A DNA stretch of 14,442 nt, from contig JBDHFX010000050.1 in assembly GCA_039590215.1 (NCBI GenBank), forward strand, positions 1-14,442, in the 5' to 3' direction. Positions 1 to 7,523 of the stretch are shown here, one piece after another. Position numbers and translations under genes: made by a program. The notes under the pieces were generated by a model that was given only the letters and a program-made list of their open reading frames with translations, made no database searches and had not been told where the DNA came from. Position 1 is the first letter of the stretch. Each line of letters starts with the position of its first letter. The stretch comes from CAMYLR01 sp039590215. GTDB lineage: Bacteria > Gemmatimonadota > Gemmatimonadetes > JACCXV01 > JAHWKZ01.

Positions 1-1
1 C

Positions 2-760
2 TTGTCTTTCGCTCCGGTCATGATGATCGCGGCGATGCTCGCCAATCCACTGCCCGCCCAGGATGCAGAGGAAGCCACATCCGAAAGCGTTACACCCGAA
101 CAAATCCTGGCTGGGAGCAACTTATTCAACGGCGGGAGCTGCGTTATTTGTCACGCGATTGCCGGTAAGGGAAGCGGGACACGAGCGCCGGATCTCTCCG
201 ATGTCGAGTGGCTCCACAGTCAGGGTGACCTAGACGGCATCCTGCAGACGATTCTATCCGGTGTTCCGCAGCAGAACATCAAGGCGGTCAAGCCCAGACC
301 GTTCCCGATGAACCCGAAGGGTGGGTTGAACGTCAGCGATGAGCAACTCGCTTCCGTGGCGGCTTACGTGTGGTCGCTCAGTCAACCCGAGCCCCACGGA
401 TTCATTACCGAGCAGTGGCGATTCCTGGAGTTGGCCCGGGCCGGTCAGTTCGCGGAAGCGCGCGCAGTGTTCCAGGCAACACGGGAGAAGTACCCCGACA
501 ACCTGCTGGTGCCCGAGAACGGGATGAACGTGTTCGGCTACGAGTTCCTGGGAAGCGGTGACGTCGACGGCGCGATCGAAGTGTTCCAGCTCAACGTCGA
601 TCTGCATCCGGAAGCGTTCAATCCGTGGGACAGCCTGGCTGAGGCGTACATGACCAAGGGTGACAACGAGCACGCGATCGAGTCCTACCAGAAGTCGCTC
701 GAGCTCAACCCCGAGAACACAAACGCGGTCGACAAGCTGAAAGAGCTCGGCGTGGAGTAG
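2..760 (+). CDS. Secreted c-type cytochrome with C-terminal TPR tail (5' end probably outside window)
   Basis: A periplasmic electron carrier fused to a repeat domain. The visible protein starts in a hydrophobic stretch (residues 6-19, ending PAQ) that looks like the second half of a signal peptide. No positively charged n-region is seen, so the real start probably lies left of the window; the first in-frame codon is a TTG at base 2 and an ATG follows at 20. Residues about 30-127 are one class I cytochrome c domain: heme-attachment motif C47-V-I-C50-H51, Met103 as likely axial ligand, and a closing helix around VAAYVWSLS. Residues about 139-250 are tetratricopeptide repeats; the tail EKSLELNP-like pattern (here QKSLELNPEN) is typical of TPRs. 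By recollection, very similar tails usually end secreted beta-lactamase-like hydrolases, so the fusion to a cytochrome is unusual. The gene converges on the esterase with 13 nt between them and no clear terminator. Confidence 0.85.
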   Translation: MSFAPVMMIAAMLANPLPAQDAEEATSESVTPEQILAGSNLFNGGSCVICHAIAGKGSGTRAPDLSDVEWLHSQGDLDGILQTILSGVPQQNIKAVKPRPFPMNPKGGLNVSDEQLASVAAYVWSLSQPEPHGFITEQWRFLELARAGQFAEARAVFQATREKYPDNLLVPENGMNVFGYEFLGSGDVDGAIEVFQLNVDLHPEAFNPWDSLAEAYMTKGDNEHAIESYQKSLELNPENTNAVDKLKELGVE

Positions 761-773
761 AGACGCCGCTCGG

Positions 774-1868
774 TCAGTCGGCGGGGCGGGTCAGCCTCTC
801 GGTGATGAACGGGAAGACGACGCGCTCCAGCCGCTCGTGGATCTCCTCGCGGTGATCGCCGTCGTAGACGTCGAGGCGGTGGGGAATTCGCAGCTCGGCG
901 AGCCGCTCCGAAAGGCGTCGGCTGCCGACCGGAATGTGTGAGAACTGGTCGCCGATGCCGTAGTCGAGGGCTAGCCCCTCGAGCGATGCCAGTGCCCGCC
1001 AACGCTCACCCAGGCGGTGGATTGGGAACCGCGCGCGGTACTCGCTGAAAGTCGGCTCCAGGACTACCCGTTCGTCGTTCAGAACGCCGAAGGGAAAGGC
1101 GACGAACATCGGCGGCGAGTGGGGCGCCGGCGAGAATGCGGTCAGGATCCCCATCGAACCGACGAGCCAGAAGTCCCTCGCCTCAGCGGCGACCCCGACC
1201 TCGTCCCAGCTTTCGAGTTCAGTGGCCCGACGCCAAACGTCGTTGCTCTGGCCGATATCCTCGATCGGCTCCAGGCAGCACGGGCTCATTGCGTAGGCGA
1301 TCCCGAACACGTCGGGCCGCTCCATCGTCAGATGGATGGCACCATAGCCGCCCATCGAGTGGCCTGCGACCGCCCGTGCCTCGCGCCGTGCGTCGGTTCG
1401 GTATGCTTCGTCGATGTACCCGGTCAACTCGTCAGCGATGAACTCGGCCCAGCGGCCGCTGACCGGGGAGTCGCGGTAGAAGCCGCCGCCCAACCGGTTG
1501 CCACCGTCGGGCATGACGATGAGCGCGGGTGGAAGTCGGCCGCTGTCGATCAGGCGATCGACGATTGCCGGAACGCCAAAGTGATCAACCCAAACGTCAG
1601 GGCTGTCGAAGATGCCGTGCAGGAGGTAGACGACGGGGTAGCGCTCGTCGGCCTCCGGGTCGTAGCCCGCTGGTACGTAGACGAGCACGCGCTTCTCGGT
1701 CGCGTCATCGATCAGATTGCCGGCCAGCGATGGTGCGTTGACGACGTGAGCGTCGACACGCGATCCACGCCCAGTGGCGATCTGCGCATCGGCGTCAACG
1801 GGGACACCGAGAGCGAGCAGCGCACCAAGGACCAGCGACGTCAGAGGACTGGGGTGGTTTGAAATCAT
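774..1868 (-). CDS. Secreted alpha/beta-hydrolase, esterase D-like family
   Basis: A carboxylesterase-type serine hydrolase, probably exported; the substrate is unknown. Residues 1-29 (from the chosen start) form a hydrophobic signal peptide ending DADAQ. The fold markers run in order: a VYLLHG strand-turn (oxyanion region, 80-85), VMPDGGN (118-124), the nucleophile elbow G169-H-S171-M-G-G-Y-G, and a late GDH motif near the C-terminus that should supply the catalytic His. This order is that of the esterase D/putative esterase family (PF00756), whose members hydrolyse short acyl esters, feruloyl esters or S-formylglutathione. I chose the ATG at 1868 because AGGGA lies 5 nt upstream of it. An alternative TTG at 1904 overlaps the stop of the permease gene (TTGA), would add 12 residues and supply a Lys to the n-region, so it cannot be excluded. 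It sits 32 nt downstream of the DMT permease, suggesting cotranscription. Confidence 0.85.
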   Translation of the reverse strand: MISNHPSPLTSLVLGALLALGVPVDADAQIATGRGSRVDAHVVNAPSLAGNLIDDATEKRVLVYVPAGYDPEADERYPVVYLLHGIFDSPDVWVDHFGVPAIVDRLIDSGRLPPALIVMPDGGNRLGGGFYRDSPVSGRWAEFIADELTGYIDEAYRTDARREARAVAGHSMGGYGAIHLTMERPDVFGIAYAMSPCCLEPIEDIGQSNDVWRRATELESWDEVGVAAEARDFWLVGSMGILTAFSPAPHSPPMFVAFPFGVLNDERVVLEPTFSEYRARFPIHRLGERWRALASLEGLALDYGIGDQFSHIPVGSRRLSERLAELRIPHRLDVYDGDHREEIHERLERVVFPFITERLTRPAD

Positions 1869-1900
1869 AGCCGTCCCTACGCAAGCCTGCGTGAGAGGTT

Positions 1901-2734
1901 TCAAGGCTCCACGTGACCCCTTCGCGGGCTCCGCGTCCGCGACAGGGTGACCCCGACCACGATCGCAGCAGCACCCAGCAACTGGAGCTGACCCGGGGTT
2001 TCACCGAGCGTCAGCCAGGCGATCCCCAGGGCGACAATGGGAATCGTGTTCGAGTAGAGCGCGGTGCGGGTGCTGCCCATGTGGCGCACGCCGTAGTACC
2101 AGAGCAGGTACGCGACCGCGATCGAGAAGGCACCACTGTACAGCAGCCCGCCCCACGACGCCCATGGAATGTCCGTCCACGTCTGGCTCGATAGCGACGG
2201 CACGCTGACCAAGACCAACCCCACGGTCCCGATCCATAGCGTCACCGAGGTCACCGGCAGCGCCCCGTAGCGGCGGACGAGCGGGCTCGAGCCCACGGTG
2301 TAGAGCGACCAGCCTATAGCGGCTGCCACCATCAATAAGTCGCCGCGGACCGTCGCCTGTCCAAACTCGACACGCGCGCTCCCCCACACGATGAGCCCGA
2401 CGCCGACCAATGAAAGGATGACGCCGAACCACGTCTTGGTGCCGAGCCGCTCGTGTCCGAGCCAGGAAGACAAGACCGCTACGTATGCCGGCACCGTGCC
2501 TAGGATAAGCGCTGAGTTGCCAGCCAGGGTTCCGTCGATCCCGAGGATGAACAACACTTGGTAGACGGAGTTACCCAGCAGGCCGAGGCCGACCAGCACC
2601 GGCCACTCTGAGCGCTTGAAGCGCGGCAGACCAGCGCTATGCCGCAAGAACACCAACATCAACGCGGAGGCCAGAACAAACCGGGCGGCATTGAATGCCA
2701 GCGGCTCGAAATCGATCAGCGCCGAGCTGGGCAC
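1901..2734 (-). CDS. EamA/DMT-superfamily inner-membrane transporter, short N-terminus
   Basis: A drug/metabolite transporter-type permease; substrates in this superfamily are mostly metabolites or amino acids and cannot be told from sequence. Two EamA halves are visible. The first starts directly at PPLAFNA-like sequence (here FEPLAFNAARFVLA), which is normally helix 2, and runs to about residue 118. The second starts at GDLLMVAAAIGWSLYTV, includes YLLWYYGVRHMGSTRTALYS, and ends with GETPGQLQLLGAAAIVVGV, a standard EamA ending. At 277 residues it lacks the usual helix 1. The GTG start at 2734 is preceded by AGGA with 5 nt spacing, and an in-frame TGA at 2762-2764 rules out a longer protein in this frame. 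It could thus have nine helices, or a frameshift or deletion may have removed the first helix. It leads a probable two-gene operon with the esterase. Confidence 0.85.
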   Translation of the reverse strand: MPSSALIDFEPLAFNAARFVLASALMLVFLRHSAGLPRFKRSEWPVLVGLGLLGNSVYQVLFILGIDGTLAGNSALILGTVPAYVAVLSSWLGHERLGTKTWFGVILSLVGVGLIVWGSARVEFGQATVRGDLLMVAAAIGWSLYTVGSSPLVRRYGALPVTSVTLWIGTVGLVLVSVPSLSSQTWTDIPWASWGGLLYSGAFSIAVAYLLWYYGVRHMGSTRTALYSNTIPIVALGIAWLTLGETPGQLQLLGAAAIVVGVTLSRTRSPRRGHVEP

Positions 2735-2768
2735 GGTCCTGAAACGGGTGGTGGGTTGTGCTCACGGC

Positions 2769-2793
2769 GGGTTAGGTTACTGAACCTCAACCC
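2769..2793. promoter_or_regulatory. Near-perfect inverted repeat in a divergent intergenic region
   Basis: GGGTT-AGGTT-ACTG-AACCT-C-AACCC forms a 10-bp stem with a 4-nt loop and one bulged C. It lies between the divergent DMT permease and Npt-family transporter genes, 17 nt before the AGGAGGG ribosome site of the latter. It may be an operator serving either gene or a hairpin in the 5' leader of the Npt-family mRNA. It has no T-tract after it, so it is not a normal terminator. Confidence 0.4.
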
Positions 2794-2809
2794 AACCGAC
2801 CGCCAGTAC

Positions 2810-2816
2810 AGGAGGG
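2810..2816 (+). promoter_or_regulatory. Strong ribosome binding site AGGAGGG deciding the Npt-family start
   Basis: AGGAGGG ends directly against an ATG at 2817 (no spacing) but is 6 nt from a second in-frame ATG at 2823. The second spacing is normal, the first is not, so 2823 is preferred. Confidence 0.75.
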
Positions 2817-2822
2817 ATGTCG

Positions 2823-4307
2823 ATGACCGACGGCGCAAGTCGAAAGAGCCTGTTCGAGCGTTTTCTGAGTCTCTTCACCGATGTGCGACCCGGCGAAGGG
2901 ATGCTGGTTCTGCTCATGGCGTTCGACGTTTTCCTCCTGCTGACCAGTTATTACCTGATCAAACCGGTTCGCGAAGCACTGATCCTGGCTGAAGGCGGCG
3001 CCGAGGCTAAGAGCTACTTGGTAGCCGCGATGGCGGTGCTGTTGTTCTTCTTGGTCGGTGGGTACGCGAAACTCGTCTCACGCTACGAGCGCACGCGGTT
3101 GATTACTGTAGTTACTTCCCTGTTCATCGCGTGTCTGATCATCTTCTGGGCGCTTAGCCGCACCGGGGTCCCGTATCTGGGTTACGCCTTCTTTATCTGG
3201 GTCGGGATCTTCAGCGTCATGGTCGTCGCCCAGTTCTGGTCGTACGCCAACGACGTCTACAACAACGAGGCCGGGAAACGGCTCTTCCCGTTGGTTGCAT
3301 TCGGTGGTTCGTTTGGCGCGTTCGCCGGGGCGGGGATCGCAGAGCGGCTGCTCGAGTATTTCAGTGTGTTCGAGATGCTGTTGTGGGCGGCTGTGGTGCT
3401 CGCGGCGTGTATCGGTCTGACGATCATCATCTCGCGTCGGGTATGGGGTAAAGCAGCGCTCCAGGCTCGGCAACGGGAGATGACCGCCAAGCACGCGGCC
3501 AAGGCGGAGGAAGACAAACCGGCGGAGAAGGAAAGCCTTGGGTTCGATTTGCTGCTCAAGCATCGGTACCTGGGATACATCGCGCTCTTGATCCTGTTGC
3601 TGAATCTGGTCAACACGACCGGCGAGTACATCCTCGGCAAGTTGGTCGAGAACTACGGGGCCGAGCGCACCGAGCTAGCGGTCAACGAGGCAACACAGGC
3701 GGGCGTTACGTTGGCGTTTGGAAGCCGTGACTTCGGTGATCCGGCTACCGCCGACAATCAACGCGAGTACCAGCGGTCAGTGATCGGCTCGTTCTACGCC
3801 AACTTCTTCCTGTGGGTCAATCTGCTGGGGATGTTTATGCAGCTCTTCATCGTCAGCCGGTTGGTCAAGTACGGCGGGGTCCGAGCCGGCCTCTTGTGGC
3901 TGCCTATTGTGGCGTTAGGTACGTACGCGGTCATCTTCTTCCTGCCAGCGATCCGGTTCGCGCGGCTCGGCAAGACGTTCGAGAACGCCTCCGACTACTC
4001 GATCAACAAGACCACGATGCAGATGCTGTTCCTGCCGACTTCGCGCGACATCAAGTACAAGGCGAAGCAGGTGATCGACAGCTTCTTCCACCGCATCGGC
4101 GACGTGTTTTCGGCGGTAATCGTGTTCTTGGGAACGTCGGTCTTCGTGTTCGGGCCGCGGGGGTTTGCGGTATTCAACCTGTTCGTGATCATGGTCTGGC
4201 TCGTCGTCGTGTTGCAGATCGTGCGCGAGCATAAGGCGATCGAAGCCGGCCAGCGACCCGAGATCACCGGTGGTGCGGAAGAAGAGGCGCCGGCGGTGGC
4301 TGGATAG
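2823..4307 (+). CDS. Npt1/Npt2-family (ATP:ADP antiporter-like) membrane transporter
   Basis: A polytopic inner-membrane protein of 494 residues, the usual size of the nucleotide transporter (NTT/TLC) family. The family-like motif LLLTSYYLIKPVREALIL is at about residues 37-54. Many hydrophobic helices follow (about 11-12), split by a charged lysine/glutamate-rich linker (about 212-240, containing KAEEDKPAEKES), and a polar loop with REYQRSVIG precedes the seventh or eighth helix. A motif around SINKTTMQMLFLPTSRDIKYKAKQ sits in the C-terminal half. Classical members exchange ATP and ADP in obligate intracellular bacteria and plastids; relatives in free-living bacteria are uncharacterised, so nucleotide transport here is a family inference. 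The C-terminus is an acidic, cytosolic tail. The start at 2823 follows from the ribosome-site spacing; 2817 is the alternative. It is transcribed alone, divergent from the DMT gene and convergent with the SLC12-like gene (18 nt apart). Confidence 0.85.
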   Translation: MTDGASRKSLFERFLSLFTDVRPGEGMLVLLMAFDVFLLLTSYYLIKPVREALILAEGGAEAKSYLVAAMAVLLFFLVGGYAKLVSRYERTRLITVVTSLFIACLIIFWALSRTGVPYLGYAFFIWVGIFSVMVVAQFWSYANDVYNNEAGKRLFPLVAFGGSFGAFAGAGIAERLLEYFSVFEMLLWAAVVLAACIGLTIIISRRVWGKAALQARQREMTAKHAAKAEEDKPAEKESLGFDLLLKHRYLGYIALLILLLNLVNTTGEYILGKLVENYGAERTELAVNEATQAGVTLAFGSRDFGDPATADNQREYQRSVIGSFYANFFLWVNLLGMFMQLFIVSRLVKYGGVRAGLLWLPIVALGTYAVIFFLPAIRFARLGKTFENASDYSINKTTMQMLFLPTSRDIKYKAKQVIDSFFHRIGDVFSAVIVFLGTSVFVFGPRGFAVFNLFVIMVWLVVVLQIVREHKAIEAGQRPEITGGAEEEAPAVAG

Positions 4308-4325
4308 GGCGGCGAGAAGACAGTT

Positions 4326-6551
4326 CTACTGAAGCATTTCGCCGAACACGATCTCCTCGGCGGCGAGCACGAACGCCGTAGGCGGTAATCCGAGCGTCTT
4401 CCCGATCATGCGCGTGTAGTACTCGAGGAAGTCGTCACCTGGCTCTCGGAAGCCAAGCATGACCAGGTCGGCATTACGCGAGCTCTCGCGGAGGATTTCC
4501 TCGAACGGGCGGCCGTTGCCGACCAGCACTTCTGGCGTCGCTCCGGTCCGAATCCGGCGCGCGATCGTCTCCAGGTTGTTGCGGGCCCCCTGGGCAGCGG
4601 TGTCGTTCGGGACGACCATTTTCAGCCGCACCTCGGCACCCCTCCACGCCAAGCTGGTTTGCAGCAGGTAGGCCAGGATCACCATCAGCCCGCCGTTTCT
4701 CTTTAGCCCGCCCCACCATATATCGATCCGCCGATACATACCGAAGCCGCGATTCTCGGGGTCACGAACGATCACCACGTTGCGTCGCGCCTCGTGAAAG
4801 TGCGTGATCATCTCGCAATACCGATGGCGCTGGATTGGATCGGCGATATCTCCTATCATGACGGTGTTTGGCACCAGTGGGCCAAGGCCGTACGCTTCGA
4901 CTAGCCGCTCGGCGCCCTCGAAATAGTTTGGTGCAGGAATGACACGAACCAGCGCCTGAACACCATGCCGGGCCAGGTACTCGTGGATGTTGACTGATAT
5001 CGCCCGCCGGCGATCGGCGGGGGTGGAGTCGACCGGCACGACGGTCGCGACCGTCATGAGCGCTTTGTTGTGGGTGATCGCGTTGGCGAGGTCGATCAGG
5101 TGCCAGCGCCGCTTTGGCGCGCCTGAGAAGACGAGGATGTGCGGTCGCCAGTTCTTTGGACTCGGTTGGTCGGTGGGCGTGCCGATGCGCAGCAGACCGG
5201 CGCGCGCGACGGCCATCCAGATACCGCGCCGAACGTCGCCCCAGGTGGCCTTGATGTCGCGGCGCTCCAGCCAGATGAAAACCCCGATCACGAATACCGC
5301 CGCGATAAAGGTCGCCCAGGCGTTGATCAGCACCATGACGACGATGCATCCAATGGCGCCGTATAGCGAGAGCGACCAGTGAGTCTTGAACACAGGGCGG
5401 AACGAGGGGTTGCCGATAAAGCGCTCGAGGCCGGCAGCAATATTCAGCACGCCGTAGGTCGTGAGGAAGAACATCGTAAGAATTGGTGCGATCACGTTCA
5501 GGTTGCCGAAGTAGACCGCCACCAGTGCCAGCGCCAGCGTGAGGGCGGTTGCCGCGCGCGGCTCGTCGTCCGGGCCGCTCCCACGGCCGAGGTAGCGGAA
5601 GGGGCGCGGCAGTATGCCGTCCCGTGCGAGCGCCTGGAGCACGCGAGGTGCGCCTAGGATGCTGCCCACGGCGCTCGAGAGAGCGGCCCCCCAAAGTCCG
5701 AGCAGTATGGCGTCACCCCATAGCGAGATGCGACGCATGACGAGCGGGTCCTCGATGAGCGTGACCGGGTCGACTCGGCTGGCGAGAATGATTGGCAGCG
5801 TCATGTAGATAAACCACCCGGCACCGATGGCGGCCAGGGTACCCTTCGGGATCGATTTGGCGGGGTCCTTGAGATCGCCGGACATGTTGACCCCCGCCAT
5901 GATGCCGGTAACGGCCGGGAAGAAAACCGCAAAGACGACCCAGAAGTCCTCCCGCGGTCGATCGGGCACGTCCCACATCTCGGTTGGTGCGTCCGGCAAG
6001 GGGCTCCCAAACGCCAGCGAGAACAGCGACAAGGCGATCAGGATCATGACGATGTACTGGGCGCGGATGGCGGCGCGAGCCGAGGTCAGCGCCAGCACGG
6101 CCACAAACAGGGTTGCCACCACGCCGACCGAGCGCGGGTCGAGGATCGGGAAGATGCCGACCAGACTTTCCGCGAATCCGACGGTGTAGAGCGCGACCGA
6201 AAGAGCTTGCGCGAGATACAGCGGGATCCCCACCGCGCCACCGGCCTCGATCCCGAGCGAACGGCTGATCATGTAATAGGCGCCGCCGGTCCTGACGGGT
6301 TGATCGGTGGCGATGGCGGCGATCGAAAGTGCCGTGAGGTAGGTAAGCAACGTCGCGAGCGTAACGATACCGAAGCTCGCGGTGAGCCCGACGTTGCCGA
6401 CCATCCAGCCCGACCGCAGGTACATGAGGACGCCGAGGATCGTGAGAAGCGACGGCGTGAAGACCCCCGAGAACGTACCAAGCCCACGCTCCTCCGGAGC
6501 CTTGCTCCTGGTCGGCTTGATGGTGGGACGTCGGAGGGGGAGTGAGATCAT
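4326..6551 (-). CDS. Bacterial cation-chloride cotransporter homologue (SLC12/APC superfamily)
   Basis: A 741-residue secondary transporter with the full SLC12 architecture. Residues about 22-450 are the APC-fold membrane domain: FSGVFTPSLLTILGVLMYLR followed by SGWMVGNVG matches the helix-1 signature of Na-K-Cl and K-Cl cotransporters, and TGGAYYMISRSLG matches helix 3. Residues about 460-741 are a soluble domain with SLC12 C-terminal hallmarks: the LVFSG strand after the last helix, GLGPLVPNTVMIGD, and RIDIWWGGLKRNGGLMVILA, corresponding to the animal 'IDVWW...GGL..LIPYLL' block. The last part (EILRESSRNADLVMLGF) also resembles the family. Known members move chloride with K+ and/or Na+; ion specificity cannot be read here. 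No good ribosome site precedes the ATG at 6551, and the gene could be leaderless. It is divergent from arsC with 44 nt between the starts, so the promoters must be packed closely. Confidence 0.88.
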   Translation of the reverse strand: MISLPLRRPTIKPTRSKAPEERGLGTFSGVFTPSLLTILGVLMYLRSGWMVGNVGLTASFGIVTLATLLTYLTALSIAAIATDQPVRTGGAYYMISRSLGIEAGGAVGIPLYLAQALSVALYTVGFAESLVGIFPILDPRSVGVVATLFVAVLALTSARAAIRAQYIVMILIALSLFSLAFGSPLPDAPTEMWDVPDRPREDFWVVFAVFFPAVTGIMAGVNMSGDLKDPAKSIPKGTLAAIGAGWFIYMTLPIILASRVDPVTLIEDPLVMRRISLWGDAILLGLWGAALSSAVGSILGAPRVLQALARDGILPRPFRYLGRGSGPDDEPRAATALTLALALVAVYFGNLNVIAPILTMFFLTTYGVLNIAAGLERFIGNPSFRPVFKTHWSLSLYGAIGCIVVMVLINAWATFIAAVFVIGVFIWLERRDIKATWGDVRRGIWMAVARAGLLRIGTPTDQPSPKNWRPHILVFSGAPKRRWHLIDLANAITHNKALMTVATVVPVDSTPADRRRAISVNIHEYLARHGVQALVRVIPAPNYFEGAERLVEAYGLGPLVPNTVMIGDIADPIQRHRYCEMITHFHEARRNVVIVRDPENRGFGMYRRIDIWWGGLKRNGGLMVILAYLLQTSLAWRGAEVRLKMVVPNDTAAQGARNNLETIARRIRTGATPEVLVGNGRPFEEILRESSRNADLVMLGFREPGDDFLEYYTRMIGKTLGLPPTAFVLAAEEIVFGEMLQ

Positions 6552-6595
6552 GCCAGATCGCCGGGCATATCGGTCAGTAGCTAGGTTCGGGCTTC

Positions 6596-7045
6596 ATGCC
6601 GCGGTCGGAACAAATGCAAGAAGCGATCCTCTTTCTATGCGTCGCTAACTCCGCCCGCAGCCAGATGGCCGAGGCGCTGGCGCGATCGATGACCAGGGGG
6701 GGCGTCGAGATCTATAGTGCCGGTTCCGAGCCAACCGTGGTAAACCCGCTCGCGATCCGCGCCATGGCCGAGATCGGGATCGATCTGTCGGGTCACCGTT
6801 CGAAATCGATCGATCAAGTGCCGCTGGCTCATGTCGGTACCGTCGTGACCTTGTGCTCGGAAGAAGTTTGCCCGGCGCTGCCCGGTGTCGAGCGTCACCA
6901 TTGGCCACTCCCAGATCCGGCCGCGGTGACGGGAAGTGACGATGAGCGCTTGGCGGCTTTCCGTGGGGTGCGCGAAGAGATCCGCGTGCGATTGGAAGGG
7001 TCGCTCTCGACGCTCACCGGAAGCGCGGGATCCAGCGAGGCGTAG
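6596..7045 (+). CDS. arsC: Arsenate reductase, ArsC / low-molecular-weight tyrosine phosphatase type
   Basis: A cytosolic enzyme of the LMW-PTP fold that reduces arsenate to arsenite with electrons from thioredoxin; the fold can also act as a phosphatase. The phosphate-binding loop is C15-V-A-N-S-A-R21-S, fitting CX5RS. The resolving cysteines are C87 and C92 in TLCSEEVCPALPG, followed by HWPLPDP, which holds the general acid Asp107. At 149 residues the length is near the family norm. The cysteines are spaced CX4C, shorter than the CX6C of the Staphylococcus enzyme, and the loop lacks its second Cys. A closer start at the ATG at 6614 (Met7) is possible; neither has a strong ribosome site. There is no arsenite pump, arsR or arsM next to it, so the cellular role is less certain than the fold. 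Its last 32 bases overlap the convergent methyltransferase gene. Confidence 0.85.
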   Translation: MPRSEQMQEAILFLCVANSARSQMAEALARSMTRGGVEIYSAGSEPTVVNPLAIRAMAEIGIDLSGHRSKSIDQVPLAHVGTVVTLCSEEVCPALPGVERHHWPLPDPAAVTGSDDERLAAFRGVREEIRVRLEGSLSTLTGSAGSSEA

Positions 7046-7499
7046 ACTCGAGATACTGCTCGTAGCTCGATCCGAACCGACGCTTGAGCTCGGGCTCCTC
7101 GTAAAGGGTAACGAATAAGTGCATGACGAGTGAGAGCGCGGCCGCAAGCCCGAGCATTGCCGACGAGCGGTTAGCGAGACCAAACCCGAACAGGAGAGTA
7201 AGCGCTCCCATCAACATCGGGTTTCGCGTCCAACGGTACGGACCGACCGCGACGAACTCGCGCGGCGGATCGAATATCGCCGGTGTCCCGCGGCCACGGA
7301 TGACAAACGTGCCGATGCAGGCCAACGCTAACGTCGCTCCTGCGACCATCAGCACCACACCTGGGAGCGGGGTCCACTGTGGCAGCGGTCCGCCGAGCTG
7401 CTGATCGATTCCGCGAGATTGCAGAGCGATCCAGCCTAAAGCGAGCACGAATGCGGATACATAGACCAGAGCTCTGAGTCCGATAAATAGTGGGCCCAC
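7014..7499 (-). CDS. Isoprenylcysteine/phospholipid methyltransferase-family membrane protein (ICMT/PEMT-like)
   Basis: A small integral membrane protein of 161 residues with four or so hydrophobic helices (about 5-26, 45-70, 95-130). The C-terminal half carries the family signature: VGPYRWTRNPMLMG, then EEPELKRRFGSSYEQYLESTPRWIPR. In characterised members this region binds S-adenosylmethionine and the enzyme methylates a lipid or a prenylated cysteine. The substrate of most bacterial relatives, including this one, is unknown. The start is a GTG at 7499; GGAG lies only 2 nt before it, an unusually short spacing, but no other start is available nearby. The gene's 3' end overlaps arsC by 32 bp in convergent orientation, so the two transcripts are antisense to one another there. 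Confidence 0.82.
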   Translation of the reverse strand: MGPLFIGLRALVYVSAFVLALGWIALQSRGIDQQLGGPLPQWTPLPGVVLMVAGATLALACIGTFVIRGRGTPAIFDPPREFVAVGPYRWTRNPMLMGALTLLFGFGLANRSSAMLGLAAALSLVMHLFVTLYEEPELKRRFGSSYEQYLESTPRWIPRFR

Positions 7500-7523
7500 C
7501 GCTCCACAGTCTTATCCTCCCCT

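Noticed and set aside
254..673. 139-codon open frame on the minus strand
   Set aside because: It is antisense to the cytochrome/TPR gene, which has a clear CxxCH motif and TPRs; no domain is visible in the product.
1017..1862. 281-codon open frame on the plus strand
   Set aside because: It is antisense to the esterase gene, whose signal peptide and GHSMGG motif are clear. Its product has no recognisable domain and its composition is typical of shadow frames in high-GC DNA.
4308..4325. Terminator between Npt-family and SLC12 genes
   Set aside because: The 18-nt gap shows no stem followed by a T-run.
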